Shown: positions 1-12,045, numbered from the stretch's first letter. The stretch is 64,000 bases of DNA from Perognathus longimembris pacificus (GCF_023159225.1 NC_063176.1:4228963-4292962); one strand, 5' to 3'. Notes: generated by a model not told the origin, from the sequence alone. Translations and numbers: made by a program.

Positions 1-1374
1 CAGAATTTTTGACCAAGAAAGATGCCTCATGAGACCTCATGAAGTGCATAGGATTTGATGAATTAGAAAAAGAAGGAGTTGAGGGAGAGAAATACAGTGC
101 TTTCTGATTTCATACTTGGATAATGGTAACCTTCTTGTGAAAAATCAAATAACTGGTGGAAAAACTTTTGAGTTGATAATGAAGAATTTAATGTTTATTG
201 ACAAAAAATTCATCAATTGTTTGGGTGGCAAATCCTCTCAGGCTTAACAGAAAGTGCTAGAAATAGATTGTGAGAACACAGCATAAAGTAAATTATAAAG
301 TTTGCAGTCTCAAATAGTTAATGATTTTATGATTATTGGTGATGACAAAACATTACATAATATATAACAAGATGGAAGAAAATTTTAGAATGACATGTAT
401 ATTAACCAAAACACATGGAGAAGCATAAATATTCATATATAAATATAGTATGTACCATGCATATATTAGAAATGGGTAGTAGGGACAGAATAATTTTATT
501 ATTTTCTTAGAAAGGAAACAAATGCAAATTCCAAAAATGCTGAGGGTTAAATGTTGCTCCCAGGAGAGCTCTTCATTTTTGTTTATGTTGAATAAGACAT
601 TTTCAAAAAAAAATTTTATTTCATGATTCTGATTATATTTTACTTTCTGAAGGGAAGTTTTTGAACATTGTTATATGAAAGTTAATGGATGAAGGTCAAA
701 GCAATACACAGAGAGAGAGACAGCTCACTAGATAAACCTTCCTACCCACATACTTATACACATACATCTTCCCACTTCACACACACAAAAATTGATGACA
801 ACTAAGACATTATTTATAAGAGAGACAAGTGATTCCATTACAATCTCACCTCATATAATAATGTAGACTTTCATCAAGCAGAATTGCTTAACTATGAGGG
901 TCTTCTAACAGGAGTTTGTTACATATTCTTCTAAAACCTAGTGAGTGTTCTAGGTCATAGCCTATATACATTTTTTGTGAGCCGTATTAGTCAGGGAAGG
1001 AAAATTTTGACACATATAACATTTAATGCTTGTTTAATAGGAATATAGATAATTTATTTGTATTTATTAGATATAAGTGGCATGCAAATGATTTTTAAAG
1101 CCTTGATATGGATTCTATCTTGGGCTTTCATTTATGGAATATTTTAAAAATGTTGCAATCAGCTTTGCTAAATGGGAAAAATAAGTTTCCTAATAACAAT
1201 TTCACATATCAGAGAGAGCTCTCTGATATGTGAAATTGTTATTATACTATACTTTGGTAGTGACTTAGTCGATATTTAGGCTTATGTACCTTTTTTAACC
1301 AGAAAAAACAACAAACTTTCTGTATACAATGCATTTGGGTTTGTACAATCCCATCAATATCTTCCTCCCAGTTT
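1..1374. other. Intron 2 sequence of the UGT2A-like gene
   Basis: AT-rich; nothing recognised apart from the palindrome at 1191-1244. No exon 2 is visible. Confidence 0.6.
1191..1244. repeat. Near-perfect palindrome, 26-bp arms and 2-nt spacer
   Basis: Left arm 1191-1216, spacer ag at 1217-1218, right arm 1219-1244; the arms are exact reverse complements. The stem would be AT-rich outside with a GAGAG/CTCTC core. No coding role. Confidence 0.95.
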
Positions 1375-1840
1375 AATCAAGCCCTTCCCTTATTTTTCTC
1401 AATTCAGTGGTGCACGCGATGTATTCTTATGGATATTCTAGTCCTTTCTCTCTTTCATTCCATTTGCCCACCCCTGCTCCCCTCTGGCAAGTACCAATTT
1501 CTTGGTACTTATTTTTGTTGGGGTTTAACTTTGTTTCCCGAAAGAGTGACAGCATTTTTCCTCCATAGAATATAATGTGGTTCAATTAATTAATTTGTAA
1601 CCACTTATATATCACTCAGTATGTTTACTGATTGATTTATAGCCATATTCTAGCTCCCACAAATGAAGGAAACTATGCAACTTGTGTTGCTATAGGTCTG
1701 GTAAAATCTCATTCTTTTTGGTTGATGAGTAGGATTTCATTGTGTATGCACACCACATTTTGGTAAACATTCATCCTTTCAGGAGTATCTGGACTGATTT
1801 TGTATCTTGGCTATGGTAAATAATGCTGCAATAAACATGT
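1375..1840 (-). mobile_element. L1 3'-end fragment, antisense
   Basis: The minus-strand sequence resembles the end of L1 ORF2 and its 3' region (accacattttggtaaacattc, aataatgctgcaataaacat). It ends about 14 nt before UGT2A exon 3. Confidence 0.75.
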
Positions 1841-1853
1841 TTTATGTCTATAG

Positions 1854-1985
1854 GAAATGGAAGAATTTGTTCAGAGCTCGGGAGAAGATGGTGTGGTGGT
1901 GTTTTCTCTGGGTTCCATGATCACAAACCTCACAGAAAAGAAGGCCAATATCATTGCTTCAGCCCTTGCTCAAGTTCCACAGAAG
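1854..1985 (+). CDS. UGT2A: UGT2A-like exon 3
   Basis: The exon opens [13 protein letters not shown] and ends ALAQVPQK, in frame over 44 codons. The acceptor is tctatag. The donor is gtcggt, which departs from consensus at +3. A better-looking donor (gtaaat) lies 4 nt downstream at 1990, and using it would shift the frame. An antisense L1 remnant runs to within about 15 nt of the acceptor. Confidence 0.85.
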
Positions 1986-4900
1986 GTCGGTAAATCACTG
2001 ATCCAGGAAAGCAGAGAAGCATCTTACTAAATGGAGTGACAATGTATATAATGAAGGACTTTGCAGGCAGAAATCATAGCTTTAAAAAAATACATTCCCC
2101 AGTTATTTTTATTGTGGATAGTACTTTAGGAGACTAACACTGAAACTACCATAGATGTCACTAAGCCTTTTGGATTATAGTGAAGCACAAAGAACTCAGC
2201 CCTGCTTGGTATCCTTTTCAGCTTTGTATCCAACATGGCATACATTCTTCAGAAATAGAAATATTAGAAAACAAAAAGTAGAGGTACACTTTTACATACA
2301 TATTTAAAATGTGATTACTTGAAGAATCTTGACATAAACTACCATTTAAATGAACTTTGAGATGCTACTCAGTTTTTTGTCTTTCTAAACTTGACAAGCT
2401 TAATAGTACACAAACATTACTTTAATCAATGGTCATAAACAATAGGATCTTGGTTCTACCTCAGTGTATTAACCCTGACTTCAGGAAAGAAAATGCTTCA
2501 TTAATCTTTTAGTTACAGTTAACTTTGTTAATACCAATCTTATTAATATTTAACAATAAGCACAATTTTATATAACTAAAGACATACACATAATCTCTTT
2601 ATATTTTGAATATTTTGAGGTTTCTTTTAATTTTTGAAATAAACATTCAAGAAAATTTTTATTTTGAAAGTCCACTTTATTCAAAAGAAGCCACATTTTA
2701 CTTATTATTTTGTTGGTTTGTTGTTGTTTTTTTGCCAGTCCTGGGGTTCGAACTCAGGGCCTGAGCACTGTCCCTGGCTTCTTTTGCTCAAGGCTAGCAC
2801 TCTACCACTTGAGCCACAGCGCCACTTGTGGCTTTTTCTGTGTGGGTGGTACTGAGGAATAGAACCCAGGACTTCATGCATGCTAGGCAAGCACTCTACC
2901 ACTCGGCCACATTCCAAGCCCTTTATCTTAATATTGTAAAGGCTCTTGTGCTTTGGCTAAGGTGGTGTGGGAGATTCTGCTTTTGGGACCTGACCTTGGG
3001 ACCTGACCTTGGGGCCTGGACATGGGGCAGTGTCCCTGAGCTTCCTTTGCTCACAGCTAGAGTGCCACCACTTGAGCCACAGCTCCACTTCTGAGTTTTC
3101 TGAATAGGTTTCTGGAGACAAGAATTGCATGGCCTTTCCTGTCCCAATTGGCTTCAAACCACGTTTTTCAGATTTCAGCCTCCTGAGTAGATAGGGTTAC
3201 AGGTGTGAGCCAACAGTGCTCATCTTAGAAACTGAAAAGCTTTATACACGGAATCTACCTCACATTAGCATCCAATGAAACCATTTATCAATAGGCTACT
3301 AGCCACACGGGATGATTTGACTACTGACCTATCACAGAAATCTGTGTCCATTTTAATTCTAAATAATTCGACAACCTTAACTCATCCTCAGTGTAAAATG
3401 ATCCTTAGACATACAACCTTGTGGCTAGGAGTGTGGTGTAGTGGTAGATGGCTAGCCTTGAGCACAGAGAAGCCAGGGACTCAGAGCCCAAGCCCAAGCC
3501 CCAGGACTGGCAAAAAAAAAATTAAAATACAACCTTGCCTTCCACAGGTGCTATGGAGATACAAGGGAAAGACTCCTGCAACATTAGGATCCAATACTCG
3601 GATCTTTGACTGGTTACCCCAGAACGATCTTTTGGGTAAGACTGTGGGGAAAGAAGAGCAATAGAGTTGGTCTGTAGACACGGTAAATAACTCTTTAAAT
3701 AGCAAACAAATGGAAAACCATTTCATACTGTTACACTTTCGTATATCCAGTCTCTAGTTTCATAGATTCATCCTTCCCCTGGGTCCGACACAGTATGTTC
3801 AGTTAGCACACTTATTACGCCTCAGGTCCTGTCACATGTCACCTCCTCAGTAAGACCTTCTCAGATAATGAAGAAATCACATTCTTCTCCAGAGGATTCA
3901 CGTTTCTGGCTTAGCAACGTCTCAAGTGTTTAATTATGGAAGAAGAAAAGGTGGTACTCTAACAGGGATGGTAGCCTTTATTCTTCCCGTTCTGAAAATT
4001 CAGTCAGTGTGTGAGGTTGAACTACGAACCCATTTCCCACCTTCTCACCTTCTCACTCTATCCTCAAACCAGGGCACCCCCACACCAAGGCTTTCATCAC
4101 CCATGGTGGAACGAATGGCATCTACGAAGCCATTTATCACGGGGTTCCTATGGTAGGAATCCCCATGTTCTTTGACCAACATGACAACATGGCTCGCATG
4201 AAGGCCAAAGGAGCAGCTGTGGAGGTGAACATGAACACCATGACCAGCGCGGACTTGCTCGGGGCCCTGAGGACGGTCATTAATGATCCTTCGTAAGTCC
4301 TGCTGCTTTCCCAAGGCTCTCCTGTCACTCACTAACTTGTCCATCCCACTAGAAAATCCTCAGTGCTTCATACTTCTTGATTCATTTTCAAAGAAATACC
4401 ATGAAGCTAATATAAAAACCACATATTTCATTTCTTACTTGCTAATGTAATTTCTTGAAGTTGGGAAAAATGACTTCAAACACTCTTTCAATATTTTTCA
4501 AAATATTGTTTAATGATTCTACCTATTATGGTGTATTTTTCTCAATAACCTTTGTGGATGTATAATTTAATCATGTTTAAATATTACATCCTATTTATTT
4601 AACGAAAATTTGTGGGGATTACAGGAGTATTAATCATTCAGAAATATCTATATTAATAGCTAATGTTATTAAATGTCAAAACTAGCATGGTGTTATCAAA
4701 ATCAAAATAAGCACCGTGTTGGAAGTATATACCTTCAATAATTTCCAATGTTATTAGTATGCTAATTTCTGATCATTTCTTTCATTTTATTAAATATATG
4801 AAGGTAAGTTTCAAAATTATCTTCAAGCTAATAAATTTATCAGATTTTATTGATTAATAACTATTGACACAAGGTTATAGGATCACAAATAACGATTAGA

Positions 4901-7214
4901 AATATCCAAGTGGAAAATTACACAATGTAAAATACTTTTGCATTAACTCCCAATCTAGGATTAACTCTGAGATTATCTGGGAACACTGTTATATTGTAGC
5001 ATACATACGTACTCCATTGTAGAGTACATACGTACATTTTTTAGATGTATTCCTGGGGGTGGAACTCAGGGCCTGTTTGCAGTCCTTGTGCATTTTCTCT
5101 TCAGGGATGTGTTTCTACCATTTGAACAAATGCACAGGACTGCAAAAAGGCCCTGAATTCCACCCCCAGGAATGCTTCCCAGATAATCTCAGCCTCCTGA
5201 GTAAGATTAGAAGTGTTACCTACCAACTCCCATCTTGTAGATATTGTTTTGTTTCTGGAAAGCAACTAGTAGAACAAGATACACAATTTAATGGATTACA
5301 GTAGTTTTTAATTATCCAAAATATGTAAATAATCACATACCCCAGTGTAAAAATATTACACAAACATACTAATATGGTCTTTGATTATCCTGCTTCATTT
5401 AAAAAAATTCATATCCATCTGCATAAAAATTTATTATATACATATTTTAAATTTCTACTTTAAATGTAGAAAATATTGAATAATAATCCGATTTGGAAAA
5501 TAAAGGCTTTTGCCACAAATACAGTTTGCCTAAAATGCACTGAGATGACTATGTAATTCCTGGGCTTTTTTAGTTACAGTTGAAAGGTAGCATGACTATT
5601 CACCTTTCCTATGCTCAAAGAAAACATCCCCCGCTGTAGTAGCACGTATACCATATTCAGTTAGAAACTATAACCATATTCACTCTTAGCAATGCTAAAA
5701 GGAGGCAAAAGTAATACATATTAATTCTGTCAGATAATGTCAAGTGTTGACATGACTTGCTTTTAATCCCGTAGCTATACACTCAGTGTTATATGGGAAA
5801 TTATGAAAACTGCTAATTCTATAGTTGTTAGTGTTGTGATTCCAAATTGATATGAGACTATGGTTCTATTGGTTCATACTTATATTACTTTATTGTAATT
5901 ATAGAAATAAAATGTAGAGGTATTACATAAGTCAGGTAATGACTTATTTTCTTTTGTATAAGGAATTCTGTTCCCTTACTCTCTCCCAGTTCCTCCCTTC
6001 CATATCCACCAATGAGTTGTATAGTTCAGTCTCATTTGTGTCCATTGAGATCCACTACTATGCTTTCTCGCTCTTTTCCCCTCAAGTTCTCTAATTCAAT
6101 GACAGCGTAACCATCCAAAGTTATATACTTAGGCATGCCACTTTTCTTTTTTCTTTTTCTTTTTGGCCAGTCCTGGGCCTTGGACTCAGGGCCTGAGCAC
6201 TGTCCCTGGCTTCTTCCCGCTCAAGGCTAGCACTCTGCCGCTTGAGCCACAGCGCCGCTTCTGGCCGTTTTCTGTATATGTGGTTCTGGGGAATCGAACC
6301 TAGGGCCTCGTGTATCCGAGGCAGGCACTCTTGCCACTAGGCTATATCCCCAGCCCGGCATGCCACTTTTCATATACCATACTACCTTAATTCAGTTCTA
6401 TAAACTAATTGTTGCCTTTACAGTCATTGTCCTTTTATGTCACAAGTATATATAAATGTGTGCAATTCAGTAATTCTCAAATTGCAACTATCTGAGCACT
6501 GTAAAATGGCCCATTAGTGCTAATTATCAGTTCCTTGTGTTTATCATAATAACTAGTCAGACATTAGTGGCTATGGATGCTTAAAATGGCATTCTTGCAT
6601 AATATTGGCTTACCGTCTTTGTCGTGGAGAAATCTCAGTGTTGATCAAATATCAAACTTCATTAGTGGGAAAACTAGTCTATAAAGCAAATGATTGGATA
6701 TTCTACTGTTTTTGCTCTGGCAAAACAAGGCATTAGGAATGGATTTTTCCATATATACCCCTTCATAATTCTTAAAACATTATTCTTAAAACTTTTTGTG
6801 CCACTAACTTAGTTTATGTAAAAATAAAATATTTTCTTAGCACATTTGCAGCCTTGGGCTTGTACAGCACAATCTACCATCACGTTTTTCCGTAAAACAC
6901 AGAAAGTAATTTTGTCTGTTGATTTGCCTTCTAGTTATAAGGAAAATGTAATGAGATTATCAAGAATTCACCACGATCAGCCAGTGAAGCCCCTGGACCG
7001 AGCTGTCTTCTGGATTGAGTTTGTCATGCGCCACAAAGGAGCCAAGCACCTTCGGGTGGCAACCCACGACCTCACCTGGCTCCAGTACCACTCTCTGGAT
7101 GTGATTGCCTTCCTGCTGGCCTGCGTGGCAGTTCCTATATTTTTGGTTGTGAAATGTTGCCTGTTTTCTTGTCGAAAGTGTGATAAGACAGGAAAGAAGA
7201 AAAAAAGAGAGTAG
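1854..7214 (+). CDS. UGT2A: UGT2A1/UGT2A2-like UDP-glucuronosyltransferase, exons 3-6 (5' part off the window)
   Basis: Transfers glucuronic acid from UDP-glucuronate to small lipophilic acceptors; a type I membrane enzyme of the endoplasmic reticulum. Exons are 1854-1985 (132 nt), 3548-3635 (88 nt), 4073-4292 (220 nt) and 6935-7214 (280 nt with stop). These are the standard UGT2 exon sizes, and all phases join without a stop to give 239 C-terminal residues. The product contains the UDP-sugar-binding signature (WLPQNDLLG, then [20 protein letters not shown]), the sugar-contacting pair DQ in FFDQHDN, one hydrophobic segment near the C-terminus (starting SLDVIAFLL) and a dilysine-type tail KKKKRE. 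From memory of the families, exon 5 (GAAVEVN) and the tail resemble UGT2A1/2A2 more than UGT2A3 or UGT2B. Exons 1-2 are not seen in bases 1-1853 and should lie upstream. UGT2A1 and UGT2A2 share exons 2-6, so the two cannot be told apart here. Confidence 0.85.
2729..2921 (-). repeat. ID-like dimeric SINE, antisense
   Basis: Opens ttttttgccagtcctgg and ends gccacattccaagccc, the reversed tRNA-like head. Diverged copy. Confidence 0.8.
2992..3222 (-). repeat. B1-like/ID-like chimeric SINE, antisense
   Basis: Contains the ID-like half (agtgccaccacttgagccacag) followed by the 7SL-like half (cagcctcctgagtagatagggtta). Confidence 0.7.
3423..3525 (+). repeat. Truncated ID-like SINE next to UGT2A exon 4
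   Basis: ggctaggagtgtggtgtagtgg...ccaggactggcaaaaaaaa; an internal deletion removes the first-half end. Confidence 0.65.
3548..3635 (+). CDS. UGT2A: UGT2A-like exon 4
   Basis: An 88-nt exon coding [14 protein letters not shown]...WLPQNDLL plus the first base of a Gly codon. The acceptor is cttccacag and the donor gtaaga. A truncated ID-like SINE sits just upstream at 3423-3525. Confidence 0.87.
4073..4292 (+). CDS. UGT2A: UGT2A-like exon 5
   Basis: A 220-nt exon carrying the core UDP-glucuronate-binding signature. The acceptor is aaaccag, without a strong pyrimidine run immediately before it, and the donor is gtaagt. It starts GHPHTKAF, where the usual family motif is HPKTKAF, so one Lys is replaced by His. 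Confidence 0.87.
4293..5940. other. Intron 5 of the UGT2A-like gene, left part
   Basis: AT-rich, without exon-like sequence; contains only the inverted repeat 5049-5173. Confidence 0.6.
5049..5173. repeat. Long inverted repeat, about 46-bp arms and about 32-nt loop
   Basis: Arms 5049-5096 and 5128-5173 are reverse complements apart from about three differences. The arm sequence (cctgggggtggaactcaggg) looks like a fragment of the local SINE family, and the right arm runs into SINE-like cagcctcctgagtaag. Confidence 0.9.
5940..6115 (-). mobile_element. Possible L1 3'-UTR fragment, antisense
   Basis: Pyrimidine-rich sequence (cttactctctcccagttcctccc) similar in composition and order to other antisense L1 3' ends here. 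Weak. Confidence 0.4.
6146..6356 (-). repeat. Young ID-like dimeric SINE with target duplication
   Basis: The 14-bp ggcatgccactttt occurs at 6132-6145 and 6357-6370. The sequence is almost the same as the copies at 8711, 40218 and 56991. Confidence 0.9.
6935..7214 (+). CDS. UGT2A: UGT2A-like exon 6 (C-terminal, with stop)
   Basis: The acceptor is gccttctag. The exon codes [20 protein letters not shown], then the conserved [16 protein letters not shown] block, the transmembrane helix and KKKKRE before TAG at 7212-7214. A possible polyadenylation signal (aataaa) lies at 7693-7698. No closer canonical signal was noticed. Confidence 0.88.
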
Positions 7215-8019
7215 AACAAGAAAAAGAAAGTGGAAATCTTTCTAAGTTTGGTCAAGTCCTGGAGAGAAATCCTATTCATTGAAGTCACAAGAATCTTACT
7301 GATTATTCCCTCTTCATGTGAATTGCAAATATTCCTTCCTATACTTAATTAAGATAGAAAGTCTAGAATCATTATGATCATTAACATACCCATGTTTGTC
7401 ATTCTTTCTTTGTCATTTGCCAGTGGCCTTTCCAGTTTCTCCCTCACTTTCCTGACACAGGTGCACTACTATTTCTAAATAGGTCCTATTGAAAAGAAGA
7501 TTCATTTTTCAAAGCAAAGTTACTTGTGTAACAATGATATGCTGAATTCTTTGGAGTTCATAGAATGTAAACAGAACTTTGAGGATGAAGGGCGCTCACA
7601 AGTGAAATTCACAAGTCCTAGCAGACCAAACAAATCAAGAAATATTGTAGGAGATAAAAGGTCTGAGATGAATGATTTCCTCTGTTAATAACAATAAACA
7701 ATCTTGTAGATCTCCTAGGAAGTTGGCATCAGAGCCACAGGGAAGAGCTAGGGAGAGCCCCTAGCTCTCTGATCTCAGCAACACTTAAGATCTTAACAGA
7801 CACATCAACTCAAGTAAGTGACCAGGAATGCATAAGCAGAGAATTACAAGAATGATAAAGATTGTGTGTGCTATCCTTAGCACACATATGCACAGGAAAG
7901 TGGGAAATGACTTCACACCCCTTGTCATTACAGGCCCTAATCTTGGCTAAGCAGCAATAGCAGCCACAAGATTCCCCTTTGACCTCCACCTGCTCAGAAA
8001 ATGACACACCCTAAGACCC

Positions 8020-8185
8020 AGAGTTTCAGAAGTGGAGTGAGAGACTGCCACAAACAGACAGAGAAACCACAGAATAATTGAGGGGTGACACTTTCCAAAA
8101 AGAAATGTACTCCTTTCTTGACTTACATAACTGCACCCCAGGTGGACACCACATTGACAATAAAAAAGGAAAAAAAATAAAAACA
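8020..8185 (+). mobile_element. L1 3'-UTR tail fragment
   Basis: cttacataactgcacccc...acattgacaataaaaaa matches the 3' end shared by the L1 copies at 16140-16210, 53810-53860 and 56780-56840. Confidence 0.55.
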
Positions 8186-8710
8186 TTTTTTACTATTTTA
8201 AAAATTTCACATGTTGTAATAGAGCATGAATTCGTTCTTTCCTTTTCTTTTTTCTTTTTTGCTTTTCATTGATTTCCTTCTCTCAACTACAGAGGAAGGA
8301 TTTGAGTTAATCCAACAATAGAGGGTTCCAAATGAAATAAATTACATAAACTTCGGAAGTAATGTTCTATGTTCCTATGTTATACTCACTGCTGCTTAAC
8401 AATGAGAGACATACATAACGCTGATTTCATTTTATCAACCACAAACTTAAAAAACATAGTTTTCTATCGAAGGAGTGTCACAGTGGTTTGTATACTTCGC
8501 CTCTAAAAGCATCCACGCTGTGTGTGCTGTAGCAGTCAGGATAGAACTGTAAGAGGCTGGGCGGATAACCGGGATGGAGGAAAACCTGTGGCAGAGTCCA
8601 GGAGAGACAGGCGAACACGCGGCCCAGCTCCTGCTCCCTCCACACTGAAAACAGAACAAGAGTCCGACACATCATCACTTCAGTTAGTTAAGAATGCTAA
8701 AAGAAAACTT

Positions 8711-8912
8711 TTTTTTTTTTGGCCAGTCCTGGGCCTTGGACTCAGGGCCTGAGCACTGTCCCTGGCTTCTTCTTGCTCAAGGCTTGCACTCTGCCACTTG
8801 AGCCACAGCGCCGCTTCTGGCCGTTTTCTGTATATGTGGTGCTGGGGAATCGAACCTAGGGCCTCGTGTATCCGAGGCAGGCACTCTTGCCACTAGGCTA
8901 TATCCCCAGCCC
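8711..8912 (-). repeat. Young ID-like dimeric SINE with target duplication
   Basis: ctaaaagaaaactt flanks it at 8697-8710 and 8913-8926. The B-box region reads ggaatcgaacc in antisense. Confidence 0.9.
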
Positions 8913-9221
8913 CTAAAAGAAAACTTTTTATAAATGTCAGTGCTTTGGCAAAACAAAACAGATAACGTTTTAAAAATCTAGGGATTTTTTAATAGGCTTA
9001 TCCACAGACTTTATTCCTCCCAACTTCCCCATTCCCCAAAATGAGATGTTTACATTTCTAAAATGAGAAAGAGTTGTGCAAAAGAGAGCACTCATGTAAG
9101 AAGCTAAGTGTTTCTAGTCATCACCTCTATTGCCTATTGATATTATTGTAATGAAGATAGTACAGTTCCTTTGAAGACACTCTCAATTTCTCAAATTTCA
9201 CTTTATCTCCCCTCCCCCCCC

Positions 9222-9369
9222 TTGGCTTGTTTTTGCTCAAGCCTAGCACTCTATACCACTTGAGGCACAGCACCACTTCTGGCCTTTTCTGTTCATGTGG
9301 TGCTGAGGAATCGAACCCAGGGCTTCATGCATGCAAGTACTCTACTGCTAAGCCACATTCCCAGTCCCT
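9222..9369 (-). repeat. Partial ID-like SINE, antisense
   Basis: cttgtttttgctcaagcctagcac...ccacattcccagtccc; the tail part is missing or replaced by a C/T-rich run. Confidence 0.65.
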
Positions 9370-9555
9370 TGTTTCTGTTTCATATCTGCTAAATCCTTAA
9401 GACACAAAGTATAAAGAAAATAACACATGTTAAAGGAAATGACAGACATTCAATGCCACTGCAAGACACCAATTACATATGCAAAAACTTGGTACATAGA
9501 AACTATCATATATGAAGTATTAACTATCATATAAAAGGTATTAAGTAAGTGTTAG

Positions 9556-9811
9556 GAGGTGGGCCCTGGTGGCTCATGCCTATAATCCTAGCTACTCAAG
9601 AGGCTGAGATCTGAGAGTCATAATTGGAATCCAATCTGGGCATGAAAGTTCATAAGACTCTTATCTCCAATAATCACAGAAAAAGCCAGACATGGCACTG
9701 TGGCTCAAGTGGTAGAGTGCTAGCCTTGAGCAAAAGGAGCCCAGGGACAGCATCCAGGACCAGAGTTGAAGTCCCATGACCAGCTGCTCCCCCTTCAAAA
9801 AAAAAAAAAGG
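9556..9811 (+). repeat. B1-like/ID-like chimeric SINE
   Basis: ggtggctcatgcctataatcctagctac, then ctcaagtggtagagtgctagcc, then A-tail. 7SL-like head joined to an ID-type second half. Confidence 0.8.
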
Positions 9812-9917
9812 GATTGTTTTTATTGCCACATCCCCGCTACTCCTTGGAGTCTGAAACCAACAAAATTTTGAAGCTAACTACCCCAAGCACTCTCTTACAT
9901 AAAAGGTGGAAATCAGG

Positions 9918-10134
9918 TGCTGGGAATGTGGATTGGTAGTAGAGCGCTTGCCTAACATGCGTGAAGCCCTGGGTTCAATACTTCAGTACCACATAAACAG
10001 AAAAAGCCAGAAGTGGTGCTGTGACTCAAGTGGTAGAGTGCTAGCCTTGAGCAAAAATAGCTCAGGGACAGTGTTCAGGCCCTGAGTTCTAGCCCCAGGA
10101 CTGGCAAAAACAAACAAACAAACAAACAGCAAAA
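9918..10134 (+). repeat. ID-like dimeric SINE
   Basis: gtgctgggaatgtggattgg...gggttcaatacttcag (B box), then second half and a CAAA-rich tail. Confidence 0.8.
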
Positions 10135-11404
10135 AAAAACCCCAAAAAAACAAAATCCACCAAAGGACAGACAGTATGAGTCAGATCCATTATCAAAGGA
10201 AAAGTTAAAATTTAGTGAAGTAACTGAACAAAAACCAATCTTGTCCACCAGATCGTAACCATTTTCTCCAACTCAAAATCTGGGAAATTTTAAGCAACAA
10301 AATGTAATGACAATAACTGTGTAAGGAATACAAATGACATCAATTCATATGCCTGTATTTTACCAAGAACTAGTGCATGGATTAGACAGATATCCCTTAA
10401 TTCCAACTAATCCTATATAAAGAATAGTAAAATCTTGAAAATGATCATCTTTTTTATAGAGCCTTAATAAGTTAAGTCTAAAAAGTATATATTTTGAAAA
10501 TATGCTGCATTCTTTTGCTCTATTCATTAAGCAGCTCTTTTTTCTCCAAATGGACTTATTTGTTTATTCCCTAATTTTTTCATTTCCCAGTGAAAACAAA
10601 AGCCAGACATACTTTAGGACATCAGTTTATTTTCTTCTGAAGTTTTTCGTGATTGATTTTTCAGTAAAAAATTCTGTAGAGGTAACCTTTTGTCCTACTC
10701 TAAATGGCATGTACAAATGTATCTTTATATGAATTATTGCCAATGACATTAAAGTTGATCATTTAAATAAATTACAAAGTCTTCTAACTTCAGTCCTCTG
10801 TAATTGCTAGCTCTTTTTTTTGAGAAGAAATCCTAGAGCCTCTAAAATTCCATGAAACATATTTATCAATACTTTACCATTCCTTACAATAATATTCAGA
10901 TTAGCAAATGTGGAAGAACTAATAAAAAAGACTTTCTACTGAGTAAGTACTTTACAAATAAATGTTGAAAGGGAATGGAGAAATGGCTAATCTTCATTTA
11001 ATATATCTCAAATTATTTTTTTTAAACTATGTATAATTTGTAGGCAGGACCAACATAATATAACTGTAGAGCTTAGTTGTAAGATCTGGATGCATGAGAA
11101 ACAATAGTTGGTTAATACTAAAGAAATACTGAAGTAGAACAGAATAAGTTATTTTTACAGTAAAGCTTAGAATAGGATAACAATATGATAGAAAATTTGA
11201 GCAACATGAATTGATTCATATGTTTTCGATCTCTTTGTCGGTTTATTTGGAAGGCTCATATTTCAGATTTGCTTTTATATCTTTAGACATATATTAAAAT
11301 AATTTCATTTTTTTAGTAAAATGGTAGAAATATTTAAAATCACTAATACTGAATTTGTTTTCTTTGATCTGGGAATATTATTTCTTTTCAAAAATTTAAT
11401 TTTA

Positions 11405-11605
11405 GGCCTGGGAATATGGCCTAGTGGCAAGAGTGCTTGCCTCGTATACATGAAGCCCTAGGTTCAATTCCCCAGCACCACATATACAGAAAACGGCCAG
11501 AAGTGGTGCTGTGGCTCAAGTGGCAGAGTGCTAGCCTTGAGCAAAAAGAAGCCAGGGACAGTGCTCAGGCCCTGAGTCCAAGGCCCAGGACTGGTCAATT
11601 TTTTT
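11405..11605 (+). repeat. ID-like dimeric SINE
   Basis: aggcctgggaatatggcctag...ggttcaattccccagc...cccaggactggtc. Directly abuts an antisense L1 end. Confidence 0.85.
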
Positions 11606-11975
11606 TTAAAATTTTATTGTCAAGGTGAGGTACAGAGGAGTTACAGTTACCTATGTAAGGTAGTGAGTACATTTCTTGGCCCAACATTGTTAACTTCTCC
11701 CTCATTTTTCTCCCTCTTTCCTTCCTCTGTATCCTCCTCAAGGTATAATGTTCATTTCCAACATATTTTTCTGTGGGTATCATTGTTGCACTGGTTCAAC
11801 CTTTGTCCATTGTCTCACCATTTGCTTGTTTCCCTTCCTTAATTCAGATAAGCATATATATACACGATACACATAGTCCTAGAAGAGGATCACATAGCTC
11901 AATAGCTATGTACATGTGACCATGTAAGATGATACTAAGTGAAATGAACTCCAAAACATGGAAACAAGAGGGTTT
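11605..11975 (-). mobile_element. L1 3'-UTR fragment, antisense
   Basis: Begins attttattgtcaaggtgaggtacagaggag, the reverse complement of the local L1 3' end, and runs to aagtgaaatgaactccaaaacatgg. Confidence 0.65.
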
Positions 11976-12045
11976 TTTTGTTACTGTTGTTTATAAAGTC
12001 AATATTTTTATCTGTTGCTAAATTTGTAAGCACAGTGTGTATGTG

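Noticed and set aside
3830..3880. Similarity between UGT2A intron 4 (tcacatgtcacctcctcag) and 14600-14640
   Set aside because: Short and without colinear flanks; probably chance or an old repeat.
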